Assembly: GCA_900771195.1 (NCBI GenBank)
Contig: CAAGMZ010000020.1
Span: 62,001-126,000, forward strand
DNA from: Lachnospiraceae bacterium
GTDB lineage: Bacteria; Bacillota; Clostridia; Lachnospirales; Lachnospiraceae
DNA: 64,000 nt
Reading direction: 5' to 3'
The position numbers were made by a program, and so were the translations under genes. Positions 41,457 through 50,865 of this stretch are shown in pieces (within the stretch, counting starts at the first letter, position 1; each line of letters begins with the position of its first letter). Under the pieces are notes generated by a model. It made no database searches. It was not told where the DNA came from and saw nothing but the letters and a program-made list of their open reading frames with translations.

Positions 41457-42695
41457 TTATTTGATAATCTCTGTAATCTTAACACCAAAACTTTCCTCAA
41501 TAACCACGACTTCTCCCTTAGCAACATACTTGCCGTTAACAAGCACATCAATCGGCTCACCGGCAATCTTGTTAAGTTCAACTATCGTACCCGGAGCAAA
41601 TTCAAGAATCTCCTTTATGGACTTTGTAGTCCTGCCGAGTTCAACAGTAACCTCAAGAGGAACATCCATAATAAGATCTATATTCTCATGCCCCTCAACC
41701 GGCATGCCTCCGGTAAATGGCTGGAATGATGCCGGCTGGACATTCACATTCTGCTGCATCGGCTGAATCATCTGCCCCTGCGGCTGCATATATGCACCCA
41801 TTCCCGGCATACCGTATCCTGGCATCTGACCCATCATCTGGGGATTCATCTGCGGCTGTCCCATCATTTGAGGCTGTCCCGTCATCTGCGGCTGTCCCAT
41901 CATCTGGGAATCCGGCTGTGGCTCATACGGTGCCTGCTGAGGCTGAATTTCCGGTTGTGCTGCCTGTTCAGGCGGCGTCTCGGATTTTGCCGGCTCAGAT
42001 GAGCCACCCATAAGTTCATTCTCAAACGTCTCATAAATAGACCTTGCGAACTCAAATGGATAAAGCTGCATTATCTCGCTGTCTATAAGATTGCCGACCG
42101 TCATCCTGAACGAAACTTTTACGAAAGTCTTTTTCAGGAACTCAGGAAGCTTTTTGTCCGGATCATCTTCGTTAAGATCAACAAGCGTAGCCACAGGCGG
42201 GCTTATATCGATTTTTCTGTTAAGCATCGATGACATCGACGTTGCCGCTGATCCCATCATCTGATTCATTGCTTCTCCTATTGCGCTCAGATGAAGTTCA
42301 CTTATTGCATCATCCGATACAACGCCTTCACCGCCCATCATCAGGTCAGTAATTATTTTGACATCATCTTCTCTGAGTACAAGTACGTTACTTCCGTCAA
42401 GTCCCTCCGTATACTGAATCTGAAGAAACACACAGGGCTTGTCGTAAGACTGCGTAAGCTCATCCCACTTCATATATGTAACACTGGGAGTTGTAATATT
42501 AACCTGCCTGTTCAGCAGCGTGCTGAGAGTGGTTGCCGCAGTACCCATGCTTATGTTGGATACTTCACCGATGGCATCTTTCTGTTCATCAGTAAGTGTT
42601 TCTTCCTCACTATTAGCCGCCGGATCAGATATGCTGTCCAGATTAGCGCCTGCCAACAGGGCATTTATCTCATCCTGTGATAATATACCATCCAT
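41457..42695 (-). CDS. fliY: C-ring switch protein and CheY-phosphatase FliY
   Basis: Protein of 412 residues. The N-terminus MDGILSQDEINALLAG is a CheY-phosphate-binding motif; the middle is a CheC-like phosphatase domain with EVSNISMGTAATTL and AIGEAMNQMMGSAATSM; the C-terminus is a FliN/SpoA domain (VPLEVTVELGRTTKSIKEIL). Between them, about residues 238-325, lies a Gln/Met/Pro/Gly linker with repeated GQPQMMGQPQM units, longer and more repetitive than usual. Starts three bases after the fliM stop. Confidence 0.94.
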   Translation of the reverse strand: MDGILSQDEINALLAGANLDSISDPAANSEEETLTDEQKDAIGEVSNISMGTAATTLSTLLNRQVNITTPSVTYMKWDELTQSYDKPCVFLQIQYTEGLDGSNVLVLREDDVKIITDLMMGGEGVVSDDAISELHLSAIGEAMNQMMGSAATSMSSMLNRKIDISPPVATLVDLNEDDPDKKLPEFLKKTFVKVSFRMTVGNLIDSEIMQLYPFEFARSIYETFENELMGGSSEPAKSETPPEQAAQPEIQPQQAPYEPQPDSQMMGQPQMTGQPQMMGQPQMNPQMMGQMPGYGMPGMGAYMQPQGQMIQPMQQNVNVQPASFQPFTGGMPVEGHENIDLIMDVPLEVTVELGRTTKSIKEILEFAPGTIVELNKIAGEPIDVLVNGKYVAKGEVVVIEESFGVKITEIIK

Positions 42696-42698
42696 TTT

Positions 42699-43679
42699 CT
42701 AATCATCTCCTCTCAGTATCTTTGTCAGCCTTACCGCATACTTGTCATCCGACGAACCCGGAAGTGCTTTAAATTTTTTGATATTGCCGACAAATACCTC
42801 TAATTCTTGGTCCACCGCGGTGTCCAGTTTAATTATATCTCCAACGCCAAGATTAATAAAATCATTGACAGAAATACTGCTTGTTCCAAGAACAGCCTTT
42901 ACCGGTATCGGTGCTTTAGCAATCAATGACTCGATTGCTTCTTCATATGAATTTACATCCTTATTCTGCATCGTGGAGAACCAGTACTTGGTATTGAGCT
43001 TGTCTATTACAGGTTCCAACACAACGAACGGAAGACAGACATTCATCAGACCTTCAACGTCACCAATCTTAACATTCATGGTTATGATGGCAATCATTTC
43101 ATTAGGTGATATAATCTGCGCAAACTGCGAATTTGTCTCTATCCTGTCAAGCCTCGGTTGCACAGTCAGAACATTTGCCCAGGGTGCAGCCAAAAGATTA
43201 ACACAGATACTGAACATCCTTTCCAGTATAACAAGTTCAATCTCAGAAAAATCTCTTGTTGAGCCCAATGGTGCTCCGGAGCCTCCCAACAGCCTGTCCA
43301 ACATTGCATATCCAAGGTTTGATGCCATCTCTATAATAATGTTGCCCTCTAACGGTTCCATGCCCACAATTCCAAGCAGCACCGGATTTGAAAGCGCATT
43401 GGTGAATTCCGAATATGCAACAACTTCCGAATTCACAACCTCAACCTGCACTGTACGTCTGAGATAAACAGGAAGATTGGTAGACAGCAGCCTTCCATAA
43501 TGTTCAAATATAATTTCAAGTGTTCGAAGATGTTCCTTTGAGAATTTGGCAGGTCTGGCGAAATCATAATTCTTGACCACCTTCTCATCGGTATCCTTCA
43601 TGTCATCAACGTCAAGCTCGCCGCTGCTTAGTGACTTAAGCAGATTATCTATTTCATCCTGCGAAAGTACTTCGCCCAT
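42699..43679 (-). CDS. fliM: C-ring switch protein FliM
   Basis: Flagellar motor switch protein of 326 residues. The N-terminal CheY-phosphate-binding motif LSQDEIDNLLKSL is present, followed by the CheC-like middle domain and a SpoA C-terminal domain. It links FliG to FliY/FliN in the C ring and controls direction of rotation. FliM and FliY share the LSQDEI start, so both can bind CheY-phosphate. Confidence 0.96.
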   Translation of the reverse strand: MGEVLSQDEIDNLLKSLSSGELDVDDMKDTDEKVVKNYDFARPAKFSKEHLRTLEIIFEHYGRLLSTNLPVYLRRTVQVEVVNSEVVAYSEFTNALSNPVLLGIVGMEPLEGNIIIEMASNLGYAMLDRLLGGSGAPLGSTRDFSEIELVILERMFSICVNLLAAPWANVLTVQPRLDRIETNSQFAQIISPNEMIAIITMNVKIGDVEGLMNVCLPFVVLEPVIDKLNTKYWFSTMQNKDVNSYEEAIESLIAKAPIPVKAVLGTSSISVNDFINLGVGDIIKLDTAVDQELEVFVGNIKKFKALPGSSDDKYAVRLTKILRGDD

Positions 43680-43716
43680 CTTCCTTCACCTTCCTTCAGC
43701 CAATAGTCAGCCATTA

Positions 43717-44235
43717 TTACTGCACGGTCCACTCAGTGAATGAAACTCCGTAAATACACTTGGAACCAAAAAGCTCCTGAAGCTTAGCCAAAACATCGGC
43801 AGAAATCTTAGCCTTCTCATGCTCATCATAACGATACGAGCCAATGACATCAATTATAATATTATCTATGTTACTCATAAGCATATCAAAATTCTTGCTT
43901 ATGCTCTCATAATCTTCGGATTTCTTGTTGAGAGTTACAGTCACGCCCACTCTGGCATAATGGATGCTCTCACCCTTTACCGTAGCAAAAGGAACCGTCG
44001 TATTACTTTCGCCATTGAATGTAACCACCTTATTGTCAAGGTCCTCAATGCTTACATTGCCGGCATTGTCTCCGTGATTATTGTCTCCGCCAATATTAAG
44101 ATCAACTATCTGGCATATCTTATCAACCAGCTTTGATGTCTTATTAAGAGACGGAACAACCGTAAATACTATCACCACCGACAATATGAGATTCACCAGA
44201 ACAAGAGCAAGTATGATTAAATTAGTTTTTTTCAT
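43717..44235 (-). CDS. fliL: Flagellar basal body-associated protein FliL
   Basis: Single-pass membrane protein of 172 residues: membrane segment at about 6-28, then a periplasm-side domain. The C-terminal part, with a conserved beta-strand SIHYARVGVTVTLN and helical DVLAKLQELFG, fits FliL, which associates with stators and strengthens torque. It lies 27 bp after motB and before fliM. Sequence conservation in the family is low, so the call rests partly on context. Confidence 0.82.
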   Translation of the reverse strand: MKKTNLIILALVLVNLILSVVIVFTVVPSLNKTSKLVDKICQIVDLNIGGDNNHGDNAGNVSIEDLDNKVVTFNGESNTTVPFATVKGESIHYARVGVTVTLNKKSEDYESISKNFDMLMSNIDNIIIDVIGSYRYDEHEKAKISADVLAKLQELFGSKCIYGVSFTEWTVQ

Positions 44236-44262
44236 AATATCAATTCTCCTTTGGAAAATATA

Positions 44263-45078
44263 TTATCTTGCATTGCTGCTGTAACTGTTATATATCTTAA
44301 TCTCAACACGCCTGTTCTGTGACCTGCCCTCTGCCGTATCATTGGAGGCGATTGGTGCATACTCACCCCGTCCGGCACTCTTAAGATTATCAGTTGACAA
44401 TCCTTTTTCATTTACAAAAAATTCCCAGACAGAAAGAGCTCTGTATGCGGACAATACCATGTTACTTGTATAAATTCCGGAATTAATCGGAACATTGTCC
44501 GTATGTCCTTCTATCTCTATCAGATTTCCCTCATAGGTCTTAAGCACATCCGCCACATTGGAAAGCATCGCCCTGGCATCTTCGGTAAGTTCGGCCGAAC
44601 CCGAAGCAAAAAGCAGCGAACCCTTCATGTTCAGGCTCACATAGCTCTGCGTTACCTGAACCTCCACCTCAGATACAAGTCCCTTATCCTGAAGTATCTG
44701 TTCAATCTTGTCACCCATCTGCTCCGACTCTTCCATCTGCTGTTTCTCAAATTCCAGGAGTGCTTCATTCTTCTCGTTCTCATTGTCAACGCTATCCTGC
44801 CCAAGCCCCATCTGAGAATAATACTCTCTCAGTTCATTGAGCTGGCTGGTACCGCTTGCAATAAGCTTGCCGTCCTGAACCCCCATTCCGCTTGATGAAT
44901 CCAAAACACTGTAGCTTGATGAAAACGATGCTACAAGCTGCTCCCACTTATCCGCATCCACCGTTGACATGGCGAAAAGCAGAACGAAAAAGCACATAAG
45001 CAGGTTCATAAGATCAGAAAAAGTTGACATCCAGGCATCCGTTCTCGGCGGTGCCTCCTCATTTTTCCTTCTTGCCAT
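44263..45078 (-). CDS. motB: Flagellar stator protein MotB
   Basis: Stator subunit of 271 residues. The single membrane segment carries the proton-binding Asp in TFSDLMNLLMCFFVLLFAMS near residue 21; the C-terminus is an OmpA-like peptidoglycan-binding domain with EIEGHTDNVPI and NRRVEIKIY. It anchors the stator to the wall. Its start overlaps the motA stop, so MotA and MotB are co-translated. Confidence 0.95.
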   Translation of the reverse strand: MARRKNEEAPPRTDAWMSTFSDLMNLLMCFFVLLFAMSTVDADKWEQLVASFSSSYSVLDSSSGMGVQDGKLIASGTSQLNELREYYSQMGLGQDSVDNENEKNEALLEFEKQQMEESEQMGDKIEQILQDKGLVSEVEVQVTQSYVSLNMKGSLLFASGSAELTEDARAMLSNVADVLKTYEGNLIEIEGHTDNVPINSGIYTSNMVLSAYRALSVWEFFVNEKGLSTDNLKSAGRGEYAPIASNDTAEGRSQNRRVEIKIYNSYSSNAR

Positions 45079-45887
45079 TAAGCCTGCTCACCTCCGCCGG
45101 CTGTCTCTTCGTCCCCGTTGTCATTAGACCTTTCTTTGGGTGCAAGGAACGACTTAAGCTTTTCTTCTATAACTCTGGGGTTCTCTCCTGCCTGAATAGA
45201 CAGAAGTCCCTCAATCATAACTTCTTTAATTGCTATTTCTTCACTGTTGTTGGTACGAAGCTTATTGGCAACAGGAGTAGCTATCCAGTTGGCAAGCAGT
45301 GAACCGTATAACGTGGTTATAAGGGCAACACTCATATTGGGGCCAACCGAAGACACATCCTCCAGATGCTTAAGCATATTGATAAGACCGATAAGAGTAC
45401 CAACCATTCCCCATGCAGGACCCATTGCAGCCAGATTATCCCATACTGCCGTAACCTTCTTATGTCTCTGTTCTATACATGAAAGCTCAGTCTCAAGAAT
45501 GGACCTCACAAGTTCAGGCTCCGTGGCATCTACTATGAGAAGAATTCCCTTCTTCATGAAAGGATCATCTATATCTGCTGCGGCTTCCTCAAGTGCCAGC
45601 AAGCCTTCCTTACGCGCAACGTTGGAAAGCTCTATTATCTTCTTAATAACCTCCTGCTGATTGGTCTTGCTCTCCTTGATTGCAAGCAAAAAACCCTTCA
45701 GACCGTTCACAAAGTCCTTAAGCTTGTTAGCCATAAGTACTGAACCGAATGTACCACCGATAGTAATCAGTGCCGACTGTCCGTGAAGAAAATTCCCCAG
45801 TGCCGCAGGTCCGTCATCGCCTGACATGATGCCGAAAAGCACAAGGCCGATACACAAAACCATACCTATTATTGTAGCAAAATCCAT
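45078..45887 (-). CDS. motA: Flagellar stator protein MotA
   Basis: Stator subunit of 269 residues with four membrane segments. The cytoplasmic loop with charged residues ARKEGLLALEEAA (contacts FliG) and the MGPAWGMVGTLIGLINML motif with the conserved Pro are present. Drives rotation by proton (possibly sodium) flow. In Bacillus motAB lie outside fla/che; here they lie inside it between flbD and fliL. Confidence 0.95.
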   Translation of the reverse strand: MDFATIIGMVLCIGLVLFGIMSGDDGPAALGNFLHGQSALITIGGTFGSVLMANKLKDFVNGLKGFLLAIKESKTNQQEVIKKIIELSNVARKEGLLALEEAAADIDDPFMKKGILLIVDATEPELVRSILETELSCIEQRHKKVTAVWDNLAAMGPAWGMVGTLIGLINMLKHLEDVSSVGPNMSVALITTLYGSLLANWIATPVANKLRTNNSEEIAIKEVMIEGLLSIQAGENPRVIEEKLKSFLAPKERSNDNGDEETAGGGEQA

Positions 45888-45927
45888 TATATGTACCTTC
45901 TATCCATAAAATAGTAAACCCAACTCA

Positions 45928-46128
45928 TCATTCTGTCTTCAAAGAATCGACAAAAACAGACCTTCTATATAATAATACTAAATTTTTTACCTCTTGTCTA
46001 CTTTCTTTTACAATTAATTTCCGGCCCGTCGTCAATGTAATTACCGTGTCCGGCGTGGACTCGACTATCTCAATAAGGTCCGGATTCACAGAGAATTCTT
46101 TACCGTTTAATTTAGTCAGTTCAATCAT
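45928..46128 (-). CDS. flbD: FlbD/SwrD-family small motility protein
   Basis: Protein of 66 residues with the FlbD-family pattern IELTKLNGKEFSVNPDLIEI and TPDTVITLTTGRKLIVKES. B. subtilis SwrD (YlzI), encoded in the same operon position after flgE, belongs to this family and raises stator torque for swarming. It precedes motAB by 40 bp, which suits a stator-related role. A strong hairpin lies between it and flgE. Confidence 0.9.
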   Translation of the reverse strand: MIELTKLNGKEFSVNPDLIEIVESTPDTVITLTTGRKLIVKESRQEVKNLVLLYRRSVFVDSLKTE

Positions 46129-46184
46129 ACGCTATTTTCTCCTGATTTTCAATAAAAAAACCCTTTATGATACCTCACAGCAAA

Positions 46185-46217
46185 GTACCTGCCTGCGCAA
46201 TCAGCGCCGGCAGGTAC
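46185..46217 (-). repeat. Strong hairpin between flgE and flbD
   Basis: GTACCTGCC (46185-46193) pairs perfectly with GGCAGGTAC (46209-46217), with further GCGC pairing inside. It starts about 13 bases after the flgE stop. No T-run follows on the minus strand (TTTGCTGTG), so it is more likely an mRNA stability or partial attenuation structure than a full terminator. Confidence 0.7.
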
Positions 46218-46229
46218 ATATTATCCGGT

Positions 46230-47543
46230 TTATCTCTTGAGGTTGATAAGCTCCTCCAAAAGTGTATCGGAAACCGTTATGATACGGGAGTTTGCCTGAT
46301 ATCCTCTCTGGGTCGTTATCATATCTGTGAACTCTGCTGCCAGGTCCACATTGGACATTTCAAGCACTCCGGTAGCAAACGAGCCTCCGTCTTCCGTTAC
46401 GTCCTTGCCGATTCCGTCAAATTCTCCCGAGTTAAGTGTCTGCTGAAAAAGGTTGTCTCCTATCTTCTCAAGTCCTGAAGGATTGACAAAAGAAGCAACC
46501 GCTATCTGTGCGATAACTCTCTGCTCTCCGTTATCGTACTTGGCAGCAATCTTTCCGTCCTTTCCTATACTTACCTCTGACAGTGTTCCGACCGTACGTC
46601 CTGCGCCCAGTCCGTTAAGATCTCCTCTTGAAGTATCCAGTGACGTCTCCGTACCTCTGCAGGTAAGCTGTGAAACATCAAGATTGATATCACCGGGAAG
46701 TGCTTCAATTCCGATTGTTGATGTCTTGATAACTATCTTACCGCCTGTGGGCTCCTCAACACTACCGTCTGCCTCGTTAAAAGTAATCTTGGCATTAGTA
46801 TCAATCATGCCCTTAAGCTGTGCATCCGTAAGCGTTACGGTATTTCCCGCACATGTAAGAAATCCCGCCGAAATGCCGTATTCATACTGGCTGTTCTGTG
46901 TAATCTGAAGTGTAAGCTGGTATTTGTATCCAAGGTTATCGTAAAATGATACATTCACGGCTCTTGTACCGCCTGTTGCCGAGAAGCTGTCATCTTCCTT
47001 GTTGATGTTGCCTGAAAGCACTGCATCTGTTGTTGCTCTGGGTGATGCATAATTATTCTCAGGGGAATAAAGGCAGATTTTCTGAACGTTGTCAACCTGC
47101 ACAGTGCCCTCCTCGTCAGCACCCCATCCCATAACAGGAAAACCTTGTGACGAAACAAGAGTTCCCGAATCATCGATTGCAAAATTACCTGCTTTGGTGA
47201 AAAAATTGTTTCCGGCATTGCTTACGATAAAGAATGAATCTCCGTTAATCATAAGGTCAAACGGCTTGTTGGTGGTCTGATAACCACCGGTCTCATTTAC
47301 TTTGGTGCTTATTGCCGATACGGTCGAACCAAGACCTATCTGCTTGGCATTGGTACCGCCCGCCCCGGTATCCTCATTGGAACCGGTTGCACTCTGTGTC
47401 GTCTGGTACAAAACATCGCTGAATGTCACCTGCTGTGACTTATAACCTACTGTATTGACGTTGGCAATATTATTACCTATTACGTCCATCTTGGTCTGAT
47501 GTGTTCTGAGTCCTGCCACACCAGAATAAAGTGATCTCATCAT
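46230..47543 (-). CDS. flgE: Flagellar hook protein FlgE
   Basis: Hook subunit of 437 residues. Rod/hook N-terminal motif SLYSGVAGLRTHQTKMDVIGNNIANVNT and C-terminal ANSRIITVSDTLLEELINLKR are present, with a variable middle. Exported through the flagellar apparatus and polymerised into the hook, with length set by FliK. AGGAGG precedes a double ATG (47543 or 47540 could be used). The cistron is flanked by hairpins at 47590-47615 and 46185-46217. Confidence 0.95.
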   Translation of the reverse strand: MMRSLYSGVAGLRTHQTKMDVIGNNIANVNTVGYKSQQVTFSDVLYQTTQSATGSNEDTGAGGTNAKQIGLGSTVSAISTKVNETGGYQTTNKPFDLMINGDSFFIVSNAGNNFFTKAGNFAIDDSGTLVSSQGFPVMGWGADEEGTVQVDNVQKICLYSPENNYASPRATTDAVLSGNINKEDDSFSATGGTRAVNVSFYDNLGYKYQLTLQITQNSQYEYGISAGFLTCAGNTVTLTDAQLKGMIDTNAKITFNEADGSVEEPTGGKIVIKTSTIGIEALPGDINLDVSQLTCRGTETSLDTSRGDLNGLGAGRTVGTLSEVSIGKDGKIAAKYDNGEQRVIAQIAVASFVNPSGLEKIGDNLFQQTLNSGEFDGIGKDVTEDGGSFATGVLEMSNVDLAAEFTDMITTQRGYQANSRIITVSDTLLEELINLKR

Positions 47544-47589
47544 AATTGAATGACCTCCTCTAATCCATTATCCTGATTGAGCTGTTCGT

Positions 47590-47615
47590 AAGCCTCATCT
47601 GTCAGTCAGAGGCTT
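47590..47615 (-). repeat. Hairpin upstream of flgE
   Basis: AAGCCTC (47590-47596) pairs with GAGGCTT (47609-47615) around a 12-base loop, in the 95-bp gap before flgE. No T-run follows. With the hairpin at 46185 it brackets the hook cistron. Confidence 0.55.
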
Positions 47616-47638
47616 TCGTTCTCCCGAAGGTCCGAACC

Positions 47639-48049
47639 TTATACAAGAACCGCTCCATCAATATTGGTATATATGTTTTCTTCTTCGTTGCTTTTTTCCA
47701 TTGCGGTAATCACGGTATTGCTGCGTGTATTCACGATAAACGCGTAATCATCCATCAGTACAAGGGATTCTTTTATTCCTTTGTCGCCGGAAAGTCTGGC
47801 GCCTTTGTTAAGTCTGTCAAGCTGTTCCTTGGTCAGATCAATATTTCTGTCTGAAAGACGCTGTGCGGCATGCTTGGAAAATTTCAATACAGCTTCACTG
47901 TTCTGCCTCTCCTGAACTTTATCCTTAAGTATCTCGCTAAAAGGAATCTCCGCTGTTCTGATATCCGCTCCTGAAGCTTCATGATTCAGATACCGTTCCG
48001 TAACCTGCTCAATGGAAGTAAAGTGGGTGCTTTTGATATCCATATCCAT
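47639..48049 (-). CDS. TIGR02530-family flagellar operon protein
   Basis: Protein of 136 residues. The motif LKFSKHAAQRLSDRNIDLTK, then KGIKESLVLMDDYAFIVNTRSNTVITAM, matches a small family found between flgD and flgE in many Firmicute flagellar operons. Function unknown; no membrane or export signal is evident. It starts 13 bp after flgD. The family name is from memory of the motif and location. Confidence 0.82.
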   Translation of the reverse strand: MDMDIKSTHFTSIEQVTERYLNHEASGADIRTAEIPFSEILKDKVQERQNSEAVLKFSKHAAQRLSDRNIDLTKEQLDRLNKGARLSGDKGIKESLVLMDDYAFIVNTRSNTVITAMEKSNEEENIYTNIDGAVLV

Positions 48050-48062
48050 CCCTGCCTTTTCA

Positions 48063-48536
48063 TCAGCCTTTCTTTTCCTCGTTCACGCCATCCATGATCT
48101 GCCTGTAGTAGTCCTCATCAACCACAGCATAAAGCTTATCAAGATTGTAAAGATTTTCTTCAATCGAAAGATAAGTACCGTCATCTTTTTTCTCGATGCT
48201 CTGCACGATTCCCGTTACATAATTCACTTCACCGGTAACATCATCAGATGCAGCTATAATCACCCTCTTGCCAACAAGGTCTACCGCCTTCTGGTCATTT
48301 ACCGAGTCGTTAACCTCCTGCAATCCTTCAATCTGCGAGAACGATGCCATCTGTGTTACCCATTCGGTATTGGATGACGGTTCAAGCGGATCCTGATACT
48401 GCATCTCGGCAACCAGAATTTTGAGAAATGCATCCTTATCCAGTGAATCATTGCCTTTTTTGTTGGTGTCAAGATTAGTGTCCCTGGTATAGCTTGTAAC
48501 GACTTTTCCATCGATTACCTGTGCTGAAACTGCCAT
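48063..48536 (-). CDS. flgD: Hook assembly scaffold FlgD
   Basis: Hook cap protein of 157 residues, a short form typical of Firmicutes lacking the large C-terminal Ig-like part. The N-terminal export and capping segment with LDKDAFLKILVAEMQYQDPLEPSSNTEWVTQMA is diagnostic. It caps the growing hook. Lies 12 bp after fliK. Confidence 0.93.
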   Translation of the reverse strand: MAVSAQVIDGKVVTSYTRDTNLDTNKKGNDSLDKDAFLKILVAEMQYQDPLEPSSNTEWVTQMASFSQIEGLQEVNDSVNDQKAVDLVGKRVIIAASDDVTGEVNYVTGIVQSIEKKDDGTYLSIEENLYNLDKLYAVVDEDYYRQIMDGVNEEKKG

Positions 48537-48548
48537 TTTTCCTCCTTT

Positions 48549-49961
48549 CTACGCTGTGTAACTAACGCTGTTTCCATTAATTTTCATTATCGTTTTCTCA
48601 GTGTCTCCGGTTATATCCTCCTCAGATAAACCAAGCTCTGCATCTGTTCTGAAGCGTCTTCTTCCCGCATGCTGTCTCCGGTCATCATCACTTCTGTTCT
48701 GCATACCGTCATTCATGTCAAATCCGTGACCTGCAACCGTCACCTGAACTTCCTGAATCTTCAGTCCCTGATTGTTAAGTGCATCCTTAAGCTGAAAAAT
48801 CTGGCTCTCTACGGCTGCTCTTACCGCCTCATTCTGTGTAACTATCGAGGCTGTGAGAATACCTTCTTTGGACGCTGTCACTGTCAGATTAACCTTTCCG
48901 AGATGCTCCGGTGTTAACTGGATTTCCATGGATGTTATTTCTTCCGAAGCATTCACCCTTACAGCCTCCAGAATCTGGCTGATTACATCTGTTCCGCCGA
49001 CATTTCCGTTACTGTCGAATGACGTTTCGCCTATGCTCTCCGTTACATTTCCGGTAAGATTCTCCACAATGCTCTGAGCTGCATTCTGTGCGGTATGCTC
49101 TGTGTCATTCTGCCGTCCGCCTTCGCTGTCTGCGGACTGACCTGAATTTTGCGGTGTCTGTTCGATATTGCCTACAGTCTTCGTCTCAACAGTTTCATTA
49201 GTACTGCTTTCAAAAGTGACTTCGACTTCATGTCCTGTAGCTTCATCCTTCACAACTACCGTTGTGACCTCTGTTGCCGGATTATCCGAAGCATCAGTCT
49301 TCGTGTCATCTTTTTCCTGTAACTGAGGGCTTTCCGCATCCGGCATCCCGGCAGTTACATCATTTTCAGAATACATGGCCATTAATTTCGTAAAATCTTC
49401 AGGCACCATTTCAAGTTCTGACGCATAACTGCTTACAATTTCGAAAACCATCCCTGTAAGCTTTGAAAGCTTCTGTCCAAGCTCCGGGTCCGTTACGATT
49501 GCCGTCACATCCGTCCCGTTCACATCGGCAATAAGAACTGCCATGTTCTGCGGCATCACTATGTCTGCAACAGTAAATCCAAGCTCAGAAAGCTTTTCGG
49601 AAAGCTCATCTTCCGATATTCCGAGTTCATCTGCAACAGCACTTAAAATCTCGCTCACAGCCCCTGCTGCTTTCTTCATGTCAGGTTCCGCTGTTTCTGT
49701 GACTTTAACCCGCTCTGTATCGGGCCTTATTATCTGCTTTACATCATTTTTCTTATCGGGCTTTACAGAATTTCTCAAAGAATGTCCGATGTCTGATGTG
49801 CCGCCAAATTCGGGAATCATTTCTTCTGATGTCTTTCGCTCCATTATGATGCCAAAGCTGTCACTTTTTCCGGTCGTCTGAGAACAGGTAATCTGCTGTG
49901 CGTTCTTTCCCGCTATGACAAGCGCCATGTCCGAAGCAGATGATACATTTCCTGTTTTCAT
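48549..49961 (-). CDS. fliK: Flagellar hook-length control protein FliK
   Basis: Protein of 470 residues from the ATG at 49961, which has GGAGG six bases upstream; the frame is open to 49988 without a better site. The long N-terminal and middle part is low-complexity, rich in Thr, Glu, Gln and Ser. The C-terminal Flg_hook domain is recognised by SMEIQLTPEHLGKVNLTV and EGILTASIVTQNEAVRAAVE. It measures hook length and triggers the FlhB specificity switch. Position after the MotE/YlxF-like gene and before flgD is standard. Confidence 0.9.
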   Translation of the reverse strand: MKTGNVSSASDMALVIAGKNAQQITCSQTTGKSDSFGIIMERKTSEEMIPEFGGTSDIGHSLRNSVKPDKKNDVKQIIRPDTERVKVTETAEPDMKKAAGAVSEILSAVADELGISEDELSEKLSELGFTVADIVMPQNMAVLIADVNGTDVTAIVTDPELGQKLSKLTGMVFEIVSSYASELEMVPEDFTKLMAMYSENDVTAGMPDAESPQLQEKDDTKTDASDNPATEVTTVVVKDEATGHEVEVTFESSTNETVETKTVGNIEQTPQNSGQSADSEGGRQNDTEHTAQNAAQSIVENLTGNVTESIGETSFDSNGNVGGTDVISQILEAVRVNASEEITSMEIQLTPEHLGKVNLTVTASKEGILTASIVTQNEAVRAAVESQIFQLKDALNNQGLKIQEVQVTVAGHGFDMNDGMQNRSDDDRRQHAGRRRFRTDAELGLSEEDITGDTEKTIMKINGNSVSYTA

Positions 49962-50014
49962 CCTTTTCCTCCTTTCTTCTGGAATCATGTATTGCCGGAA
50001 TATCCGGCAGAATA

Positions 50015-50842
50015 TCAGTTCCCGGTTGATGAACTGTTATTCGCATTGGGATTATTGTTATATCCGTCTGTAGGGTATATAAGAAGCGTAAGCTTTGCTG
50101 CAATCGTGCTGTCCATAGCCGCAAGTATGGCACCTGAATCAGCAGCCTTCATGCATGTCAGGATATTGGCAACCTTTTCAAGATCACCTGTCATTCCCTC
50201 AAGGATATTCGCCGCTTCAGCGGGCTTCATTGAAGAGTATGTCTTTGCCAGATCCTCTATAACCTGGTCCATCTGCTGCTGTTCAATCACCTGACGATAA
50301 ATCTCTGCCGCATTGTCCGGATCCATCTGCTCATACCACTCCTTATATTCTTGTATATCGGGTGCATTGTCCGTATAGACAACCTCTTGATCGAACTTTT
50401 TTTTCAATTGTTCAAAATAAACCTGATTATCCTCATAGGACTTAAGCCTGTCACGCTCTGCCGTAAGTGTTCTTATCTGTTCGGCACTGTCATCAAGGTT
50501 GGTCTTATAGGTGCCCAGTTCGTTCTCAAGCTCATTTATTCTGTTAATTGCCTCCTGAAGCGTTGTGTATGTATCTCCGCTGTTGGATATGACTTCGTCT
50601 CCGGCATTTGACGGAAGTATTTTGTTAAGAACAGGCACATCCTTTAACACAGGATACATGACCGAGCTTCCGAAGCCGCCCACATCAAGCTTTATCAGAA
50701 GAGCAAATATGGCAATCCATATGAGCACGATAAAAACAGCAATGAGGCTGGTCATCATTTTGCCCTTCCTGCCTTTTCTGCCCTCCCCGTCGTCTATATC
50801 ATCATAGTCTTTTGAGACCTTCAAATCTTCATTCTCAGCCAT
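50015..50842 (-). CDS. YlxF/MotE-like protein with MgtE-N-type domain
   Basis: Protein of 275 residues: acidic cytoplasmic N-terminus (1-28), one membrane segment (about 32-52), coiled coil (about 90-150) and a C-terminal domain with YSSMKPAEAANILEGM and ADSGAILAAMD that resembles the MgtE N-terminal repeats. Such proteins (YlxF, MotE) are encoded between fliJ and fliK; MotE in other bacteria is a chaperone for a motor protein. The tail is a short Asn/Ser-rich stretch. Exact role here is unknown. Confidence 0.82.
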   Translation of the reverse strand: MAENEDLKVSKDYDDIDDGEGRKGRKGKMMTSLIAVFIVLIWIAIFALLIKLDVGGFGSSVMYPVLKDVPVLNKILPSNAGDEVISNSGDTYTTLQEAINRINELENELGTYKTNLDDSAEQIRTLTAERDRLKSYEDNQVYFEQLKKKFDQEVVYTDNAPDIQEYKEWYEQMDPDNAAEIYRQVIEQQQMDQVIEDLAKTYSSMKPAEAANILEGMTGDLEKVANILTCMKAADSGAILAAMDSTIAAKLTLLIYPTDGYNNNPNANNSSSTGN

Positions 50843-50865
50843 TTATCTGCTCCTTTCAACTCATG

